From Paracoccus sp. (in: a-proteobacteria) (GTDB taxonomy: Bacteria; Pseudomonadota; Alphaproteobacteria; Rhodobacterales; Rhodobacteraceae), in NCBI GenBank assembly GCA_030538705.1, contig JAUNTL010000023.1, forward strand, positions 1 to 35,727: a stretch of 35,727 nucleotides of DNA. The letters run 5' to 3'. Shown one piece after another: positions 1 through 7,988 of the stretch. Numbering within the stretch: position 1 is the stretch's first letter; each line of letters begins with the position of its first letter. The notes below the pieces were generated by a model. That model was not told where the DNA came from and did not search any database. It saw only the letters and a list, made by a program, of their open reading frames with translations. Position numbers and translations under genes: made by a program.

Positions 1-401
1 CCGCCGCCGCCGCCGCCGCCACCGCGCGAGCCGCCGTCATCATCATCGTCGTCATTGCGCGACCCGCCGCCCGAGCGGCCGCCGCGCGAGCCGCGGTCAT
101 CATCGTCATCATTGCTCCATGACCGTGTCACGCCGTGGCGTGACCCCCGGTTCGGCGTGCCGCGCGTCACCCGTTCCGAGCTGCGGCTGATGACCCGGCC
201 GGTGCGGGCATCGTATTTCAGTTCGATCTTCTGGTTGCCGCGCCGGGCCTCGACCTCGATCTTGCCGTCGTCGCGCTCGATCTGGATATTGGTAAATCCC
301 TGCGCACGAAGCTGGTCGCGGATCTGGCGCTCGGCCGACTGGGCCATGGCGCCGCCAGCGGCAAGCGCAAAGACTGCGGCGATTGCGATGGTACGAAACA
401 T
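1..401 (-). CDS. PepSY-type secreted protein with Asp/Gly-rich tail (3' end outside window)
   Basis: The minus-strand frame opens at ATG 401, preceded by an AGGAGG ribosome site 5-6 bases upstream, and runs off the left edge. Residues 1-20 form a signal peptide ending AMA before QS, so the product is predicted to be periplasmic. Residues about 21-75 have the PepSY look: a helix (ERQIRDQLRAQGF), then strands carrying IQIERDDGKIEVEA and IELKYDARTGRVIS. After residue 85 it becomes low complexity, with two Asp5 clusters each next to Ser/Arg/Gly-rich stretches and then a Gly run coded by a CCG-repeat at bases 1-20. PepSY domains are usually small inhibitory or binding modules; the role of the acidic tail is unknown and could be metal binding. 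It is the last gene before the divergent DCC/HTTM pair and shows no operon link to it. Family call moderate, coding call strong. Confidence 0.8.
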   Translation of the reverse strand, partial: MFRTIAIAAVFALAAGGAMAQSAERQIRDQLRAQGFTNIQIERDDGKIEVEARRGNQKIELKYDARTGRVISRSSERVTRGTPNRGSRHGVTRSWSNDDDDDRGSRGGRSGGGSRNDDDDDDGGSRGGGGGGG

Positions 402-459
402 GACGTCCTCCTTTGGTTTCAGCCTGTCATGTGGCAGGCTTACGCCGCAGCACCGGAAC

Positions 460-837
460 TTATTCCACGCGACCGGATTTTTTTCCGATCGGTCCGCGCC
501 CGAGCAGGCGCAGCGCTGCCCCGCGCCCGGCCCGCAGCACCGGATAGGCCAGCCCGGCGCGGGCGGGTGTGGCGAACATCCACCGCACCGCACCCCATAT
601 CCCGCCGGGCCGCGACAGCGCCAGCAACAGGGCCATCGCGTCGGCGCCGTGGCTGATATGGCCCTGATGGCGCACGGCCATGCCGCGATCCAGATCCAGC
701 CCCGCGCCGATCTCGGCGACACGAGGATCGTCGCCACGCGCGTCGATCAGCACGACCTCGCCCGCGCGGCGCAGCGCCACCATCCGCGTGAAATCGGCAC
801 AGAACGGGCATTCTCCGTCATAAACGATCTCGATCAT
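460..837 (-). CDS. DCC-family thiol-disulfide oxidoreductase (DUF393)
   Basis: A 125-residue protein starting at ATG 837 behind an AGAGGA ribosome site. The N-terminus reads IVYDGECPFC, with Cys10 and Cys13 forming the CxxC of the DCC/DUF393 family, a thioredoxin-like fold. The downstream VVLIDARGDDPRV and GMAVRHQGHISHGADAMALL segments fit the family, and the total length is usual for it. No signal peptide is visible, so it should act in the cytoplasm or at the inner face of the membrane. The frame stays open upstream to 1047, but that part overlaps the opposite gene and lacks a start supported by a ribosome site. It is divergent from the HTTM/carboxylase-like gene, with a 97-bp shared spacer containing a perfect dyad. 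DCC and HTTM proteins are, to my knowledge, often neighbours or fused, which suggests a joint redox function. Substrate unknown. Confidence 0.9.
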   Translation of the reverse strand: MIEIVYDGECPFCADFTRMVALRRAGEVVLIDARGDDPRVAEIGAGLDLDRGMAVRHQGHISHGADAMALLLALSRPGGIWGAVRWMFATPARAGLAYPVLRAGRGAALRLLGRGPIGKKSGRVE

Positions 838-878
838 CGCAATGTCCTCTGACTGGCCGGGCTGAATTGCCGGTGCGC

Positions 879-910
879 GGGAATAACGTGCTGCGCGGGC
901 CGTTATTCCC
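879..910. promoter_or_regulatory. Perfect 10-bp inverted repeat between divergent DCC and HTTM genes
   Basis: GGGAATAACG at 879-888 is exactly mirrored by CGTTATTCCC at 901-910, with a 12-base spacer. It sits in the only space between the two divergent starts (837 and 935). An AT-bearing dyad in this GC-rich setting looks like an operator for a dimeric regulator controlling both genes. It could also form a hairpin in the HTTM leader. No regulator gene is adjacent. Confidence 0.55.
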
Positions 911-934
911 ATGATATTCGCTGATGAGGATGCC

Positions 935-2326
935 ATGAACCTGTTATCGCAACCCGTTTCGAACCAGTCCCTTGCCGCGTTCCGCATCATGTTCGGGGCG
1001 CTTCTGGTCTGGGATTGCTGGCGTTTCATCCGCCATGACCGCATCACCCGCTATTGGGTTCAGCCCGAGATCCTGTTTCCCTATCCCGGCTTTGACTGGC
1101 TGCGCCCTTTGCCAGAGCCTTATATCCACTGGCTCTGGCTGGCGATGGGGGCGGCGGCGGGTATGGTCATGCTGGGGCTGTTTTACCGGGTGGCCATCAT
1201 CGTGCTGGTGGCGGTGTTCAGCTATTTCTTTCTGCTCGACCGGGCCGAATACCTTAACCATTTCTATCTGGTGATCCTGTTCGGCATCCTTTTGATGTTC
1301 ATGCCCGCCAGCCGGGCGTGGTCGCTGGATGCGCTGATCTGGCCGCATTGGCGGCGCGAGACGGTCGCCTTTGCCGCGCCCTTCATGCTGAAGGCGCAGA
1401 TGGAGATCATGCTGATCTTTGCCGGGCTGGTCAAACTGACGCCGGACTGGCTGGCCGGTCAGCCGCTGGAGATCTGGCTGCGCGAGGCCGCTGACCCCGG
1501 CCCGTTCGGGTTCCTGTTCCAATATGACTGGTTTTTCGTGGCGGCCAGCTGGGGCACGATTGCGCTGCATGTGCTGGGCGCGCCGCTGCTGTTGTGGCAC
1601 CGCACGCGGCTGGCGGTATTCCTGATCTATTGCGCGTTTCACGTCTCGAACGCGTTTTATTTCAACATCGGCATCTTTCCATGGATGACGATTGCCGCAT
1701 CGACGATCTTTTTCGCGCCCGACTGGCCGCAGCGGCTGGCGCATTGGTGTCTGGCGCGGTTCCAGCCGGCCGGGCCGCTGATCACCGCGCCCTTGCCGGC
1801 CGCGCGCGCCCTGCCCGGTGCGCTGCTGGTGGCGATGGCGGTGTGGATCGGGGTGCAGCTGTGGTTGCCGATGCGCGGGATCATATTTGCCGACAGTGAA
1901 ATCCGCTGGTCCGGCGAGGGGCACCGCTTCAGCTGGCGGATGCGCATCTATGACCGCGATGCCGAAGGGGTGTTCTTTGTCAGTATCCCCGGCGATCCTG
2001 CCGCGATCTGGGTGGTCGAGCCGACCGACTATCTCAGCCGCAGACAGGCCGGCAAGATGCTGACCCGCCCCGATCTGATCCATGCTTTCGCGATCGAGCT
2101 GGAGCGCCGCTGGATCGAGGCGGGGCATGACGATGTCGAGGTCCGCGCCGATATCCGCAAATCCCTGAATGGCCGGCCCTATCAGCAGTTTACCGACCCC
2201 GATGCCGATCTGACGGCGGTGCGGGTGCATCCGCTGCGGTCCAATACATGGGTGTTACCGCTGGAAACGGCTGTCTGGGGTGCGCGTGACGGCCATGGCG
2301 CGCGGGGTGTCGGGCAGGGATCATAG
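935..2326 (+). CDS. HTTM membrane protein, vitamin K-dependent gamma-carboxylase homologue
   Basis: A 463-residue polytopic membrane protein. The ATG at 935 follows a GAGGA; an upstream in-frame ATG at 911 lies next to the dyad and has no ribosome site. The first about 310 residues contain several hydrophobic helices of the HTTM domain; the rest is a soluble beta-rich region (GEGHRFSWRMRIYDRD). From memory of the human enzyme, the segment AGLVKLTPDWLAG aligns with the human segment holding the catalytic-base lysine (Lys218), placing Lys167 there. YLNHFYL places His109 at the essential histidine, and FHVSNAFYFNIGIFPW matches the human FH...IGMF stretch. Bacterial homologues are known, but their substrates are mostly not. 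The divergent partner is a DCC thiol oxidoreductase. By analogy the protein may use reduced quinone chemistry, either carboxylation or epoxidation; no obvious propeptide substrate is seen nearby. Confidence 0.9.
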   Translation: MNLLSQPVSNQSLAAFRIMFGALLVWDCWRFIRHDRITRYWVQPEILFPYPGFDWLRPLPEPYIHWLWLAMGAAAGMVMLGLFYRVAIIVLVAVFSYFFLLDRAEYLNHFYLVILFGILLMFMPASRAWSLDALIWPHWRRETVAFAAPFMLKAQMEIMLIFAGLVKLTPDWLAGQPLEIWLREAADPGPFGFLFQYDWFFVAASWGTIALHVLGAPLLLWHRTRLAVFLIYCAFHVSNAFYFNIGIFPWMTIAASTIFFAPDWPQRLAHWCLARFQPAGPLITAPLPAARALPGALLVAMAVWIGVQLWLPMRGIIFADSEIRWSGEGHRFSWRMRIYDRDAEGVFFVSIPGDPAAIWVVEPTDYLSRRQAGKMLTRPDLIHAFAIELERRWIEAGHDDVEVRADIRKSLNGRPYQQFTDPDADLTAVRVHPLRSNTWVLPLETAVWGARDGHGARGVGQGS

Positions 2327-2349
2327 GGCGGTGACGGGACGGTGACGGC

Positions 2350-2390
2350 GGGGTCAGGCGGGCGCTGTCTGCGCGCGCCCCCTTGACCCC
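2350..2390 (+). promoter_or_regulatory. Long hairpin upstream of argF
   Basis: GGGGTCA at 2350-2356 pairs with TGACCCC at 2384-2390, and GGGCGC at 2360-2365 pairs with GCGCCC at 2375-2380. With the GG/CT bases between them this makes about 15 of 16 pairs around a 9-base loop. It begins 23 bases after the HTTM stop and ends 44 bases before the argF start. No T-run follows, so it may be a terminator of the HTTM transcript of a kind common in GC-rich genomes, or a leader structure of argF. Confidence 0.5.
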
Positions 2391-2434
2391 GCGCGCACAA
2401 GCGGGCTTGCTGGCGCGATCAGCCGAAAGACAAG

Positions 2435-3364
2435 ATGATGAAGCATTTTCTCGATATTCACACCACCGCGCAGGACGATCTGCGCCAGATCATCGACAGC
2501 GCGCTTGCGATGAAGCGCGCCCGAGCCGGCCGCCCCAAGGGCAGCCCCGATGATGAACAGCCGCTGGCCGGGCGCATGGTCGCGCTGATCTTTGAAAAGC
2601 CGTCGACACGGACGCGCGTCAGCTTTGATGTCGGTGTGCGCCAGATGGGCGGCCAGACGATGGTGCTGTCGGGCAAGGAAATGCAGCTTGGGCACGGCGA
2701 GACGATCGCCGACACGGCCCGCGTTCTGTCGCGCTATGTCGATCTGATCATGATCCGCACCTTTGAAGAGGCGACCCTGCACGAGATGGCCGAATATGCG
2801 TCGGTGCCGGTCATCAACGGGCTGACGAACCGCACCCATCCCTGTCAGATCATGGCCGATGTGCTGACCTATGAGGAACATCGCGGCCCGATTGCCGGGC
2901 GCAAGGTGGTGTGGTCGGGTGACGGCAACAATGTCTGCGCATCATTCCTGCATGCGGCCGGACAGTTCGGATTTGATTTCACCTTTACCGGCCCCCAACC
3001 CCTCGACCCCGAAGCGGAATGGATCGAATTCGCCCGTGCGCGCGGTGTGCGCGCCGGGATCGAGCGCGACCCCCACAAGGCCGTCGAGGGCGCCGATCTG
3101 GTCGTCACCGATACCTGGGTCAGCATGCATGATCCCGAATCGGCCAAGGAGCGCCGCCATAACCAGCTGCGCGGCTATCAGGTGAACGAAGAGCTGATGG
3201 CGCGGGCGAGGCCCGATGCATTGTTCATGCATTGCCTGCCGGCACACCGCAACGACGAGGCGACGAGCGCGGTCATGGATGGTCCCCATTCCGTCATCTT
3301 TGACGAGGCCGAGAACCGCCTGCATGCGCAAAAGGCGATCATGCGCTATTGTCTGGGCGTCTAA
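2435..3364 (+). CDS. argF: Ornithine carbamoyltransferase
   Basis: A cytoplasmic enzyme joining ornithine and carbamoyl phosphate to give citrulline in arginine biosynthesis. It has 309 residues, the usual length. The carbamoyl-phosphate site is STRTR at residues 57-61 and HPCQ at 135-138; the ornithine-side MHCLPAHR motif with its active cysteine is at 265-272. The N-terminal half ends in the TNRTHPCQ region and the C-terminal half carries the WSGDGNNV segment typical of OTCase. Two consecutive ATG codons at 2435 and 2438 are both possible starts; the upstream purine stretch GAAAGACAAG fits either. In many relatives argF follows argD; here the preceding gene is the HTTM protein and argD is not seen. 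A long hairpin lies 44 bases upstream. Confidence 0.98.
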   Translation: MMKHFLDIHTTAQDDLRQIIDSALAMKRARAGRPKGSPDDEQPLAGRMVALIFEKPSTRTRVSFDVGVRQMGGQTMVLSGKEMQLGHGETIADTARVLSRYVDLIMIRTFEEATLHEMAEYASVPVINGLTNRTHPCQIMADVLTYEEHRGPIAGRKVVWSGDGNNVCASFLHAAGQFGFDFTFTGPQPLDPEAEWIEFARARGVRAGIERDPHKAVEGADLVVTDTWVSMHDPESAKERRHNQLRGYQVNEELMARARPDALFMHCLPAHRNDEATSAVMDGPHSVIFDEAENRLHAQKAIMRYCLGV

Positions 3365-3641
3365 GGGCCGGCCGTATCCGGCCTGCCGGCGCCTGCCGGC
3401 CCGCCGGAACCGCCGCCGACGTGTTGCTGCCTGATGGGATGGTGCCGGCGGCAGGTGATGTGCCCTGCGGCAAAAGCCGGTGCGCGCTGCGGACCTTGCG
3501 GGGCGTGCCGCCGCGCGGACCGGTCCGCCGCGCCTCGCCCGTGCCCGCCCGTCAGGGCCGCTGCGCCCGGCGCGCGTCAGGGATGGCGCGGGTTGGTGTC
3601 GCTGGCGGGCCGGGCTTGGGGTCGTCGCGATACGCGGCCGG

Positions 3642-4418
3642 TCAGCCCGGTTCGCAGCCGTGATATTCCGTGGCCCCCCCGTCGCCCAGCACGGTCAGCA
3701 CGATTTCGGCCGGATCAAGGGGAAAGGGCTTGCCCGCCGGGGCCACGAAATCGGCGCTGACCTGATACCCGTCGGCCGAATGCTCGGGTGACGAAACCCA
3801 GATGCGCGGGTCCGCGCCATGTTCGATCGCGGTCTCGGCACCGGGGTCGGGCAGCGACAGGGTCACGGTCATGCCATCGGCGGCCTCGGTGATCCGGCAG
3901 GCCGGGGGCCGGGGGCCGGCGCGGGGCACCTGCGCCAGCGCGGCCTCGATCCGGGGATCGCGCGCGGTCCCGGGGCCGGGCGCGGCCAGCGTCAGCGCGG
4001 CAGGGATACAGACATTTTCGCACAGCCCGAAAGTGACATAGGCGGAAATCCCGACCGGCTGGCCGGCGGTCTGCGCGCGCACGGTAAAGGGCAGGATCAG
4101 CCTGTCGTGATAACCCAATGTGCGCAGGCCGTCCGATTCGATCACCTCGGGCGCGGGCCAGTGCATATCAACCGCGCCGATATTGGACCCCTGCCAGTCG
4201 AATTCCGGCGGCAGGCCGGCATCGCCGGGGCTGCGCCAATAGGTTTTCCAGCCCGGTTCCAGCACCAGCTCCAGCGCGCTGACACGATTTCCCGCGTCAT
4301 CCGTCCAGCCCGGCAGCAGGGCCGCCGAGCGCAGCCCCGGCGGCAGATCCACGGGTCCGGCCCCGGCGGGCGGGGCAAAAAGGGCGGCGAGCAGGGGCAG
4401 GATCAGGGCGGTTTTCAT
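3642..4418 (-). CDS. DsbD N-terminal-like periplasmic protein (COG4233 type)
   Basis: A 258-residue protein starting at ATG 4418. Residues 1 to about 20 (MKTALILPLLAALFAPPAGAG) form a signal peptide. The mature part shows the DsbD-N/DsbC-like beta sandwich pattern: WKTYWRSPGDAGLPPEFDW, then FTVRAQTAGQPVGISAYVTFGLCENVCIPA, with the paired cysteines of CENVC corresponding to the disulfide-exchanging pair of this family. It lacks the membrane and thioredoxin parts of full DsbD. The likely role is thiol transfer or copper/cytochrome-related redox work in the periplasm; its partner is not known. It is divergent from yqgE with a 113-bp gap, an arrangement I recall from other Rhodobacterales. The frame continues upstream to 5012 but only as an overlap with yqgE. 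Confidence 0.9.
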   Translation of the reverse strand: MKTALILPLLAALFAPPAGAGPVDLPPGLRSAALLPGWTDDAGNRVSALELVLEPGWKTYWRSPGDAGLPPEFDWQGSNIGAVDMHWPAPEVIESDGLRTLGYHDRLILPFTVRAQTAGQPVGISAYVTFGLCENVCIPAALTLAAPGPGTARDPRIEAALAQVPRAGPRPPACRITEAADGMTVTLSLPDPGAETAIEHGADPRIWVSSPEHSADGYQVSADFVAPAGKPFPLDPAEIVLTVLGDGGATEYHGCEPG

Positions 4419-4531
4419 GCCTGCCTGTCTAGCGCAGCGGCAAAGGCCGGTGAAGTCACCTTTTCGACACGGGCTTGCGCAAGGCGCGGTCTGTGCCGAT
4501 CTTGAATGACAGAAGATGATGGGACGAGCGC

Positions 4532-5101
4532 ATGCAGATGAACCCCGACAATGAACTGACCGGCAAGATCCTGATCGCCATGCCCGACATGGGTGATCCG
4601 CGCTTTGCCCGCTCGGTCGTGCTGATCTGTGCCCATTCGGATGAGGGTGCGATGGGCATCGTGCTGAACCATCCTCTGCATGAGCTGAGCTTTGGCGGCC
4701 TGCTGGAGATGCTGGGGATTGCGCCTGCCGGGCCGGTGCCGGGCCTGCCCCTGCGGCAGGGCGGCCCGGTCGAGCCGGGGCGCGGTTTCGTGCTGCATTC
4801 CGCCCGCCCGGTGCCACAGGAGGACGCGATGCATGTCGGTTCCGGGCTGGAGCTGACGACGACGCGCGACATCCTGATCGAGATCGCCGAGGGCAACGGG
4901 CCAGAGCGGGCGGTTCTCGCGCTTGGCTATGCCGGCTGGGGGCCGGATCAGCTGGATGGAGAGATCCGCGCAAATGGCTGGCTGATCGGCGATATGAACC
5001 CCGAATATGCATTCGGCCCGCCTGATGACGTCTGGCGCCGGGCGCTGGCGGCGCTTGGTGTCGATCCGCTGACGCTGTCGGGTGCGGCCGGGCGGGCCTG
5101 A
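4532..5101 (+). CDS. YqgE/AlgH family protein (UPF0301)
   Basis: A 189-residue protein of the UPF0301 family. The opening NELTGKILIAMPDMGDPRFARSVVLICAHSDEGAMGIVLN is characteristic, followed by the PLRQGGPVEPGRGFVLHS and LGYAGWGPDQLDGEI motifs. The length is typical. No signal peptide or membrane segment is visible, so it is cytoplasmic. The family's biochemical role is unsettled; AlgH was linked to alginate regulation in Pseudomonas. The start at 4532 is preceded by GGGACGAGCGC; a second ATG two codons later is possible. It is divergent from the DsbD-N-like gene and convergent with the Sua5 gene, with 96 bases between the stops. Confidence 0.96.
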   Translation: MQMNPDNELTGKILIAMPDMGDPRFARSVVLICAHSDEGAMGIVLNHPLHELSFGGLLEMLGIAPAGPVPGLPLRQGGPVEPGRGFVLHSARPVPQEDAMHVGSGLELTTTRDILIEIAEGNGPERAVLALGYAGWGPDQLDGEIRANGWLIGDMNPEYAFGPPDDVWRRALAALGVDPLTLSGAAGRA

Positions 5102-5197
5102 GCGCGATCTGCCTGCCGCTGATCCGCCCGGCGCGCCGTGACAGTCGCCGCGATCATCTGGCGACAGCGCTTGTTGCAGGGGAGCGGTGCCTGGGCA

Positions 5198-6157
5198 TCA
5201 CGACCGCGGGGCGGCCGCGCGGGCCAGCCGGTCGTTGATGGCCGCGCCCAGCCCATGCGCGGGCACCGGGGCGACGGCGATGGGCCGGCCGCTTGCGTCG
5301 GCCAGATGAAGCAGGTCGAACAGCCGTGCGGCGGCCTCGGTCAGATCGCCATCCGCCGACAGGTTCGCATGGCCCGCGATGGCGCCAAAGCCGATCAGGA
5401 ACTCTCCCTCCTGCGCGCGGGTCACGTTCAGCCGGACCGGTGCGCGTGGCGCGTAATGGCTGCTCAGCATGCCCGGCGCGGCGGGGCGGTCCCCGGCCGG
5501 ATGGGCCGGGCGCGCGGGGGCACGGCCCAGCAGATCGGCGATCCGCTCGGCCGGGATGCCGCCGGGGCGCAACAACAGCGGCGCGCCGTCCTGCCAGCCG
5601 ATGATGGTCGATTCGACGCCGACCGCGCAGGGGCCGGCATCCAGCACCGCCGCGATCCGCCCGTCCAGCCCGGCCATGACATGTTCGGCCGTCGTCGCGC
5701 TGATCCGCCCCGAAGGGTTGGCCGAAGGCGCCGCGACCACGCCGCCAAAAGCCGACAGCAGGGCCTGTGCCGCCGGATGGGCCGGCACCCGGATCGCCAC
5801 CGTATCCAGCCCCGCCGTCACCAGCGAGGCGATGCCCGCATCCGACCGCAGCGGCACCACAAGCGTCAGCGCGCCGGGCCACAGCGCGCGGGCAAGCGTC
5901 TCGGCCTGATCACCGAGCCGGCCGATTGTGCGGGCGGTCTCGATATCCGGGGCATGGACGATCAGCGGATTAAAGGACGGCCGGCCCTTGGCGGCATAGA
6001 TTGCCGCGACGGCGGCGGGATTGCGCGCATCGCCTGCCAGCCCATAAACCGTTTCAGTCGGCATCGCCACCAGCCTGCCACGCGCCAGCATCATCGCGGC
6101 ATAGGTGATATGCTCGACATCATCGACGGTAAGAAGGCGGGTCTGAACTGGGGTCAT
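5198..6157 (-). CDS. tsaC: L-threonylcarbamoyladenylate synthase, Sua5 type
   Basis: Makes threonylcarbamoyl-AMP from threonine, bicarbonate and ATP, the first step of t6A37 tRNA modification. It has 319 residues, so it is the long Sua5 form. The YrdC catalytic domain covers about residues 10-195, with PTETVYGLAGDA, KGRPSFNPLIVH, the nucleotide-binding APSANPSG and the VESTI segment. The C-terminal Sua5 domain follows a linker rich in Pro and Ala (APARPAHPAG), ending around the PGMLSSHYAPR motif. The ATG at 6157 gives the family's normal N-terminus; the frame runs 25 codons further upstream, which I treat as non-coding. It is divergent from the acyl-CoA dehydrogenase with a 145-bp spacer. Confidence 0.96.
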   Translation of the reverse strand: MTPVQTRLLTVDDVEHITYAAMMLARGRLVAMPTETVYGLAGDARNPAAVAAIYAAKGRPSFNPLIVHAPDIETARTIGRLGDQAETLARALWPGALTLVVPLRSDAGIASLVTAGLDTVAIRVPAHPAAQALLSAFGGVVAAPSANPSGRISATTAEHVMAGLDGRIAAVLDAGPCAVGVESTIIGWQDGAPLLLRPGGIPAERIADLLGRAPARPAHPAGDRPAAPGMLSSHYAPRAPVRLNVTRAQEGEFLIGFGAIAGHANLSADGDLTEAAARLFDLLHLADASGRPIAVAPVPAHGLGAAINDRLARAAAPRS

Positions 6158-6302
6158 CCGGGATCGTCTATCGGGCGCAGTTACGCAGGGTCGCAGCATC
6201 CGGTGGCTTGCCGGGCGGCCCGCGCCTTGCAATGCTGTGCGGACAAAACCTGCATAGCCGCCGCCGTCCGTGCGAGCAAGCCAGCGATAGTTCGGAGCAA
6301 CG

Positions 6303-7988
6303 ATGCCCTACAGTGCCCCCGTCGATCAGATCCGCTTCATCCTCGATCACGTCGTGCCTTTTGGCGAGGTCGCCGCGACAGAAACCTTTGCCGAGGCCAC
6401 GCCCGACACCGTGGCGGCGATCCTGACCGAGGCCGGGCGCGTCGCATCCGAGGTGCTGGCACCGCTGAACCGGGCCGGCGATCTGACGCCGGCGCGGCTG
6501 GAAAATGGCGTGCTGCGGTCCTCGCCCGGTTTTGACGCCGGGTTCCGTGCGATTGCGGATGGCGGCTGGATCGGGCTGGCGGCCACGCCGGAACATGGGG
6601 GCGCGGGCCTGCCGCAGACGCTGAATGTCGCCGTGGGCGAGATGATGGCCGGCGCCTGTCTGGCGCTGCAACTGAACCCGCTGCTGACCCAGGGCCAGAT
6701 CGAGGCGCTGGAGCATCATGCCGATGCTCAGATGCAGGCGCTCTATCTGCCGCGCCTGATCTCGGGTGAGTGGAACGGCACGATGAACCTGACCGAGCCG
6801 CAGGCCGGTTCTGATGTCGGCGCGCTGACGACGCGGGCCGAACCCAATGGCGACGGCACTTATGCGATCACCGGGCAAAAGATATTCATCACCTGGGGCG
6901 ACAGCGATGTGACCGGGAATACCTGTCATGCGGTGCTGGCGCGGTTGCCGGGCGCGGCGGCCGGGACGCGCGGGATCAGCCTGTTCATGGTGCCGAAACT
7001 CATCCCCGATGCGGATGGCCGGCCGGGCCGCGCCAACAGCCTGCGCGTCGTCAGTCTGGAACACAAGATGGGCATCCATGGCAGCCCGACCTGTGTGATG
7101 AGCTATGAGGGCGCGACCGGCTGGCTGATCGGACAGGAAAACGGCGGTATGGCGGCGATGTTCACGATGATGAACAATGCGCGCCTTGCCGTGGGCATGC
7201 AGGGCGTTGGCGTGGGCGAGGCGGCGCTGCAACAGGCTGCCGCCTATGCGGCCGAGCGCCAGCAGTTCGGCCCGATCATCCGCCATCCCGATGTGCGCCG
7301 GATGCTGGCCGAGGGGCGGGCCGAGATCTTTGCCGCGCGCGCCATCGGGCTGGCCTGTGCGACCGCGCTTGATATGGCGCGCGCGACAGGGGATGCTGAC
7401 TGGCAGGCGCGGGCCGCCCTGCTGACCCCGATCGCCAAGGCTTATGGCACCGATGCCGGCTGTCGCGCGGCGGATGCGGCGGTTCAGGTCCATGGCGGCA
7501 TGGGCTATATCGAGGAAACCGGCGCTGCGCAGTTTCTGCGCGATGTCCGCATCACGCCGATCTATGAGGGCACGAACGGCATTCAGGCGATGGATCTGGT
7601 CGGGCGCAAGATGGCCGATGGTGGCACCGCAGCCCAGTCCCTGCTGGACGAGATCATGGATAATACCCGCGCCAGCAGCCATATCTGCCCGCGCCGCGTC
7701 GAGGAGATATGGACCGCCGCGCAGACGCTTTCGGAATTCACCGCCTCTCTGATCGAAATGCCGGCCGCTGACCGCAATGCCGGTGCGGTGCCCTATCTTG
7801 CGGCATTTGCCCGGGTGCTGGGCGCGCATTACCATTTGCGCGCGGCCATTGCCGGCGGCGCGGATGAGCTGGCGCTGATGCGCATCCATGTCGACCGCGT
7901 GCTGCCGGCCTATCGGGCGGATCTGGTGGCTGCGGGCGCGGGTGCGGCGGATCTGATGGCGATCAGCGACGCGGCGCTCGGGGTTTGA
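6303..7988 (+). CDS. Acyl-CoA dehydrogenase, DmdC-like, with C-terminal extension
   Basis: A FAD enzyme that oxidises an acyl-CoA to the 2,3-enoyl-CoA and hands electrons to ETF. At 561 residues it is longer than ordinary acyl-CoA dehydrogenases (about 390). It has the short N-terminal helix region (VDQIRFILDHVVPFGE) and a C-terminal helical domain typical of the subfamily that includes 3-methylmercaptopropionyl-CoA dehydrogenase DmdC. The central motifs are NLTEPQAGSDVGAL (FAD/substrate binding), GQKIFITWGD, and ITPIYEGTNGIQAMDLVGRK, whose Glu is the expected catalytic base. The start at 6303 follows GGAG with 5 bases spacing. Its stop overlaps a TTG that can start the next gene. Substrate cannot be decided from sequence: DMSP catabolism is one option, general fatty or branched acyl-CoA another. 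ETF-QO, at 13073, is the likely downstream acceptor. Confidence 0.95.
   Translation: MPYSAPVDQIRFILDHVVPFGEVAATETFAEATPDTVAAILTEAGRVASEVLAPLNRAGDLTPARLENGVLRSSPGFDAGFRAIADGGWIGLAATPEHGGAGLPQTLNVAVGEMMAGACLALQLNPLLTQGQIEALEHHADAQMQALYLPRLISGEWNGTMNLTEPQAGSDVGALTTRAEPNGDGTYAITGQKIFITWGDSDVTGNTCHAVLARLPGAAAGTRGISLFMVPKLIPDADGRPGRANSLRVVSLEHKMGIHGSPTCVMSYEGATGWLIGQENGGMAAMFTMMNNARLAVGMQGVGVGEAALQQAAAYAAERQQFGPIIRHPDVRRMLAEGRAEIFAARAIGLACATALDMARATGDADWQARAALLTPIAKAYGTDAGCRAADAAVQVHGGMGYIEETGAAQFLRDVRITPIYEGTNGIQAMDLVGRKMADGGTAAQSLLDEIMDNTRASSHICPRRVEEIWTAAQTLSEFTASLIEMPAADRNAGAVPYLAAFARVLGAHYHLRAAIAGGADELALMRIHVDRVLPAYRADLVAAGAGAADLMAISDAALGV

Noticed and set aside
3365-3641. A gene or terminator between argF and the DsbD-like gene
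   Set aside because: GGGCCGGC 3365-3372 with GCCGGCCC 3395-3402 could pair, but there is no T-run, and the open frames are GC shadow with no start signal.
4419-5012. N-terminal extension of the DsbD-like protein
   Set aside because: The frame is open, but it overlaps yqgE and would bury a good signal peptide.
5138-6535. Long plus-strand frame of 465 codons
   Set aside because: It is the reverse shadow of the Sua5 gene, with Arg/Gln/Gly-rich, non-protein-like composition.
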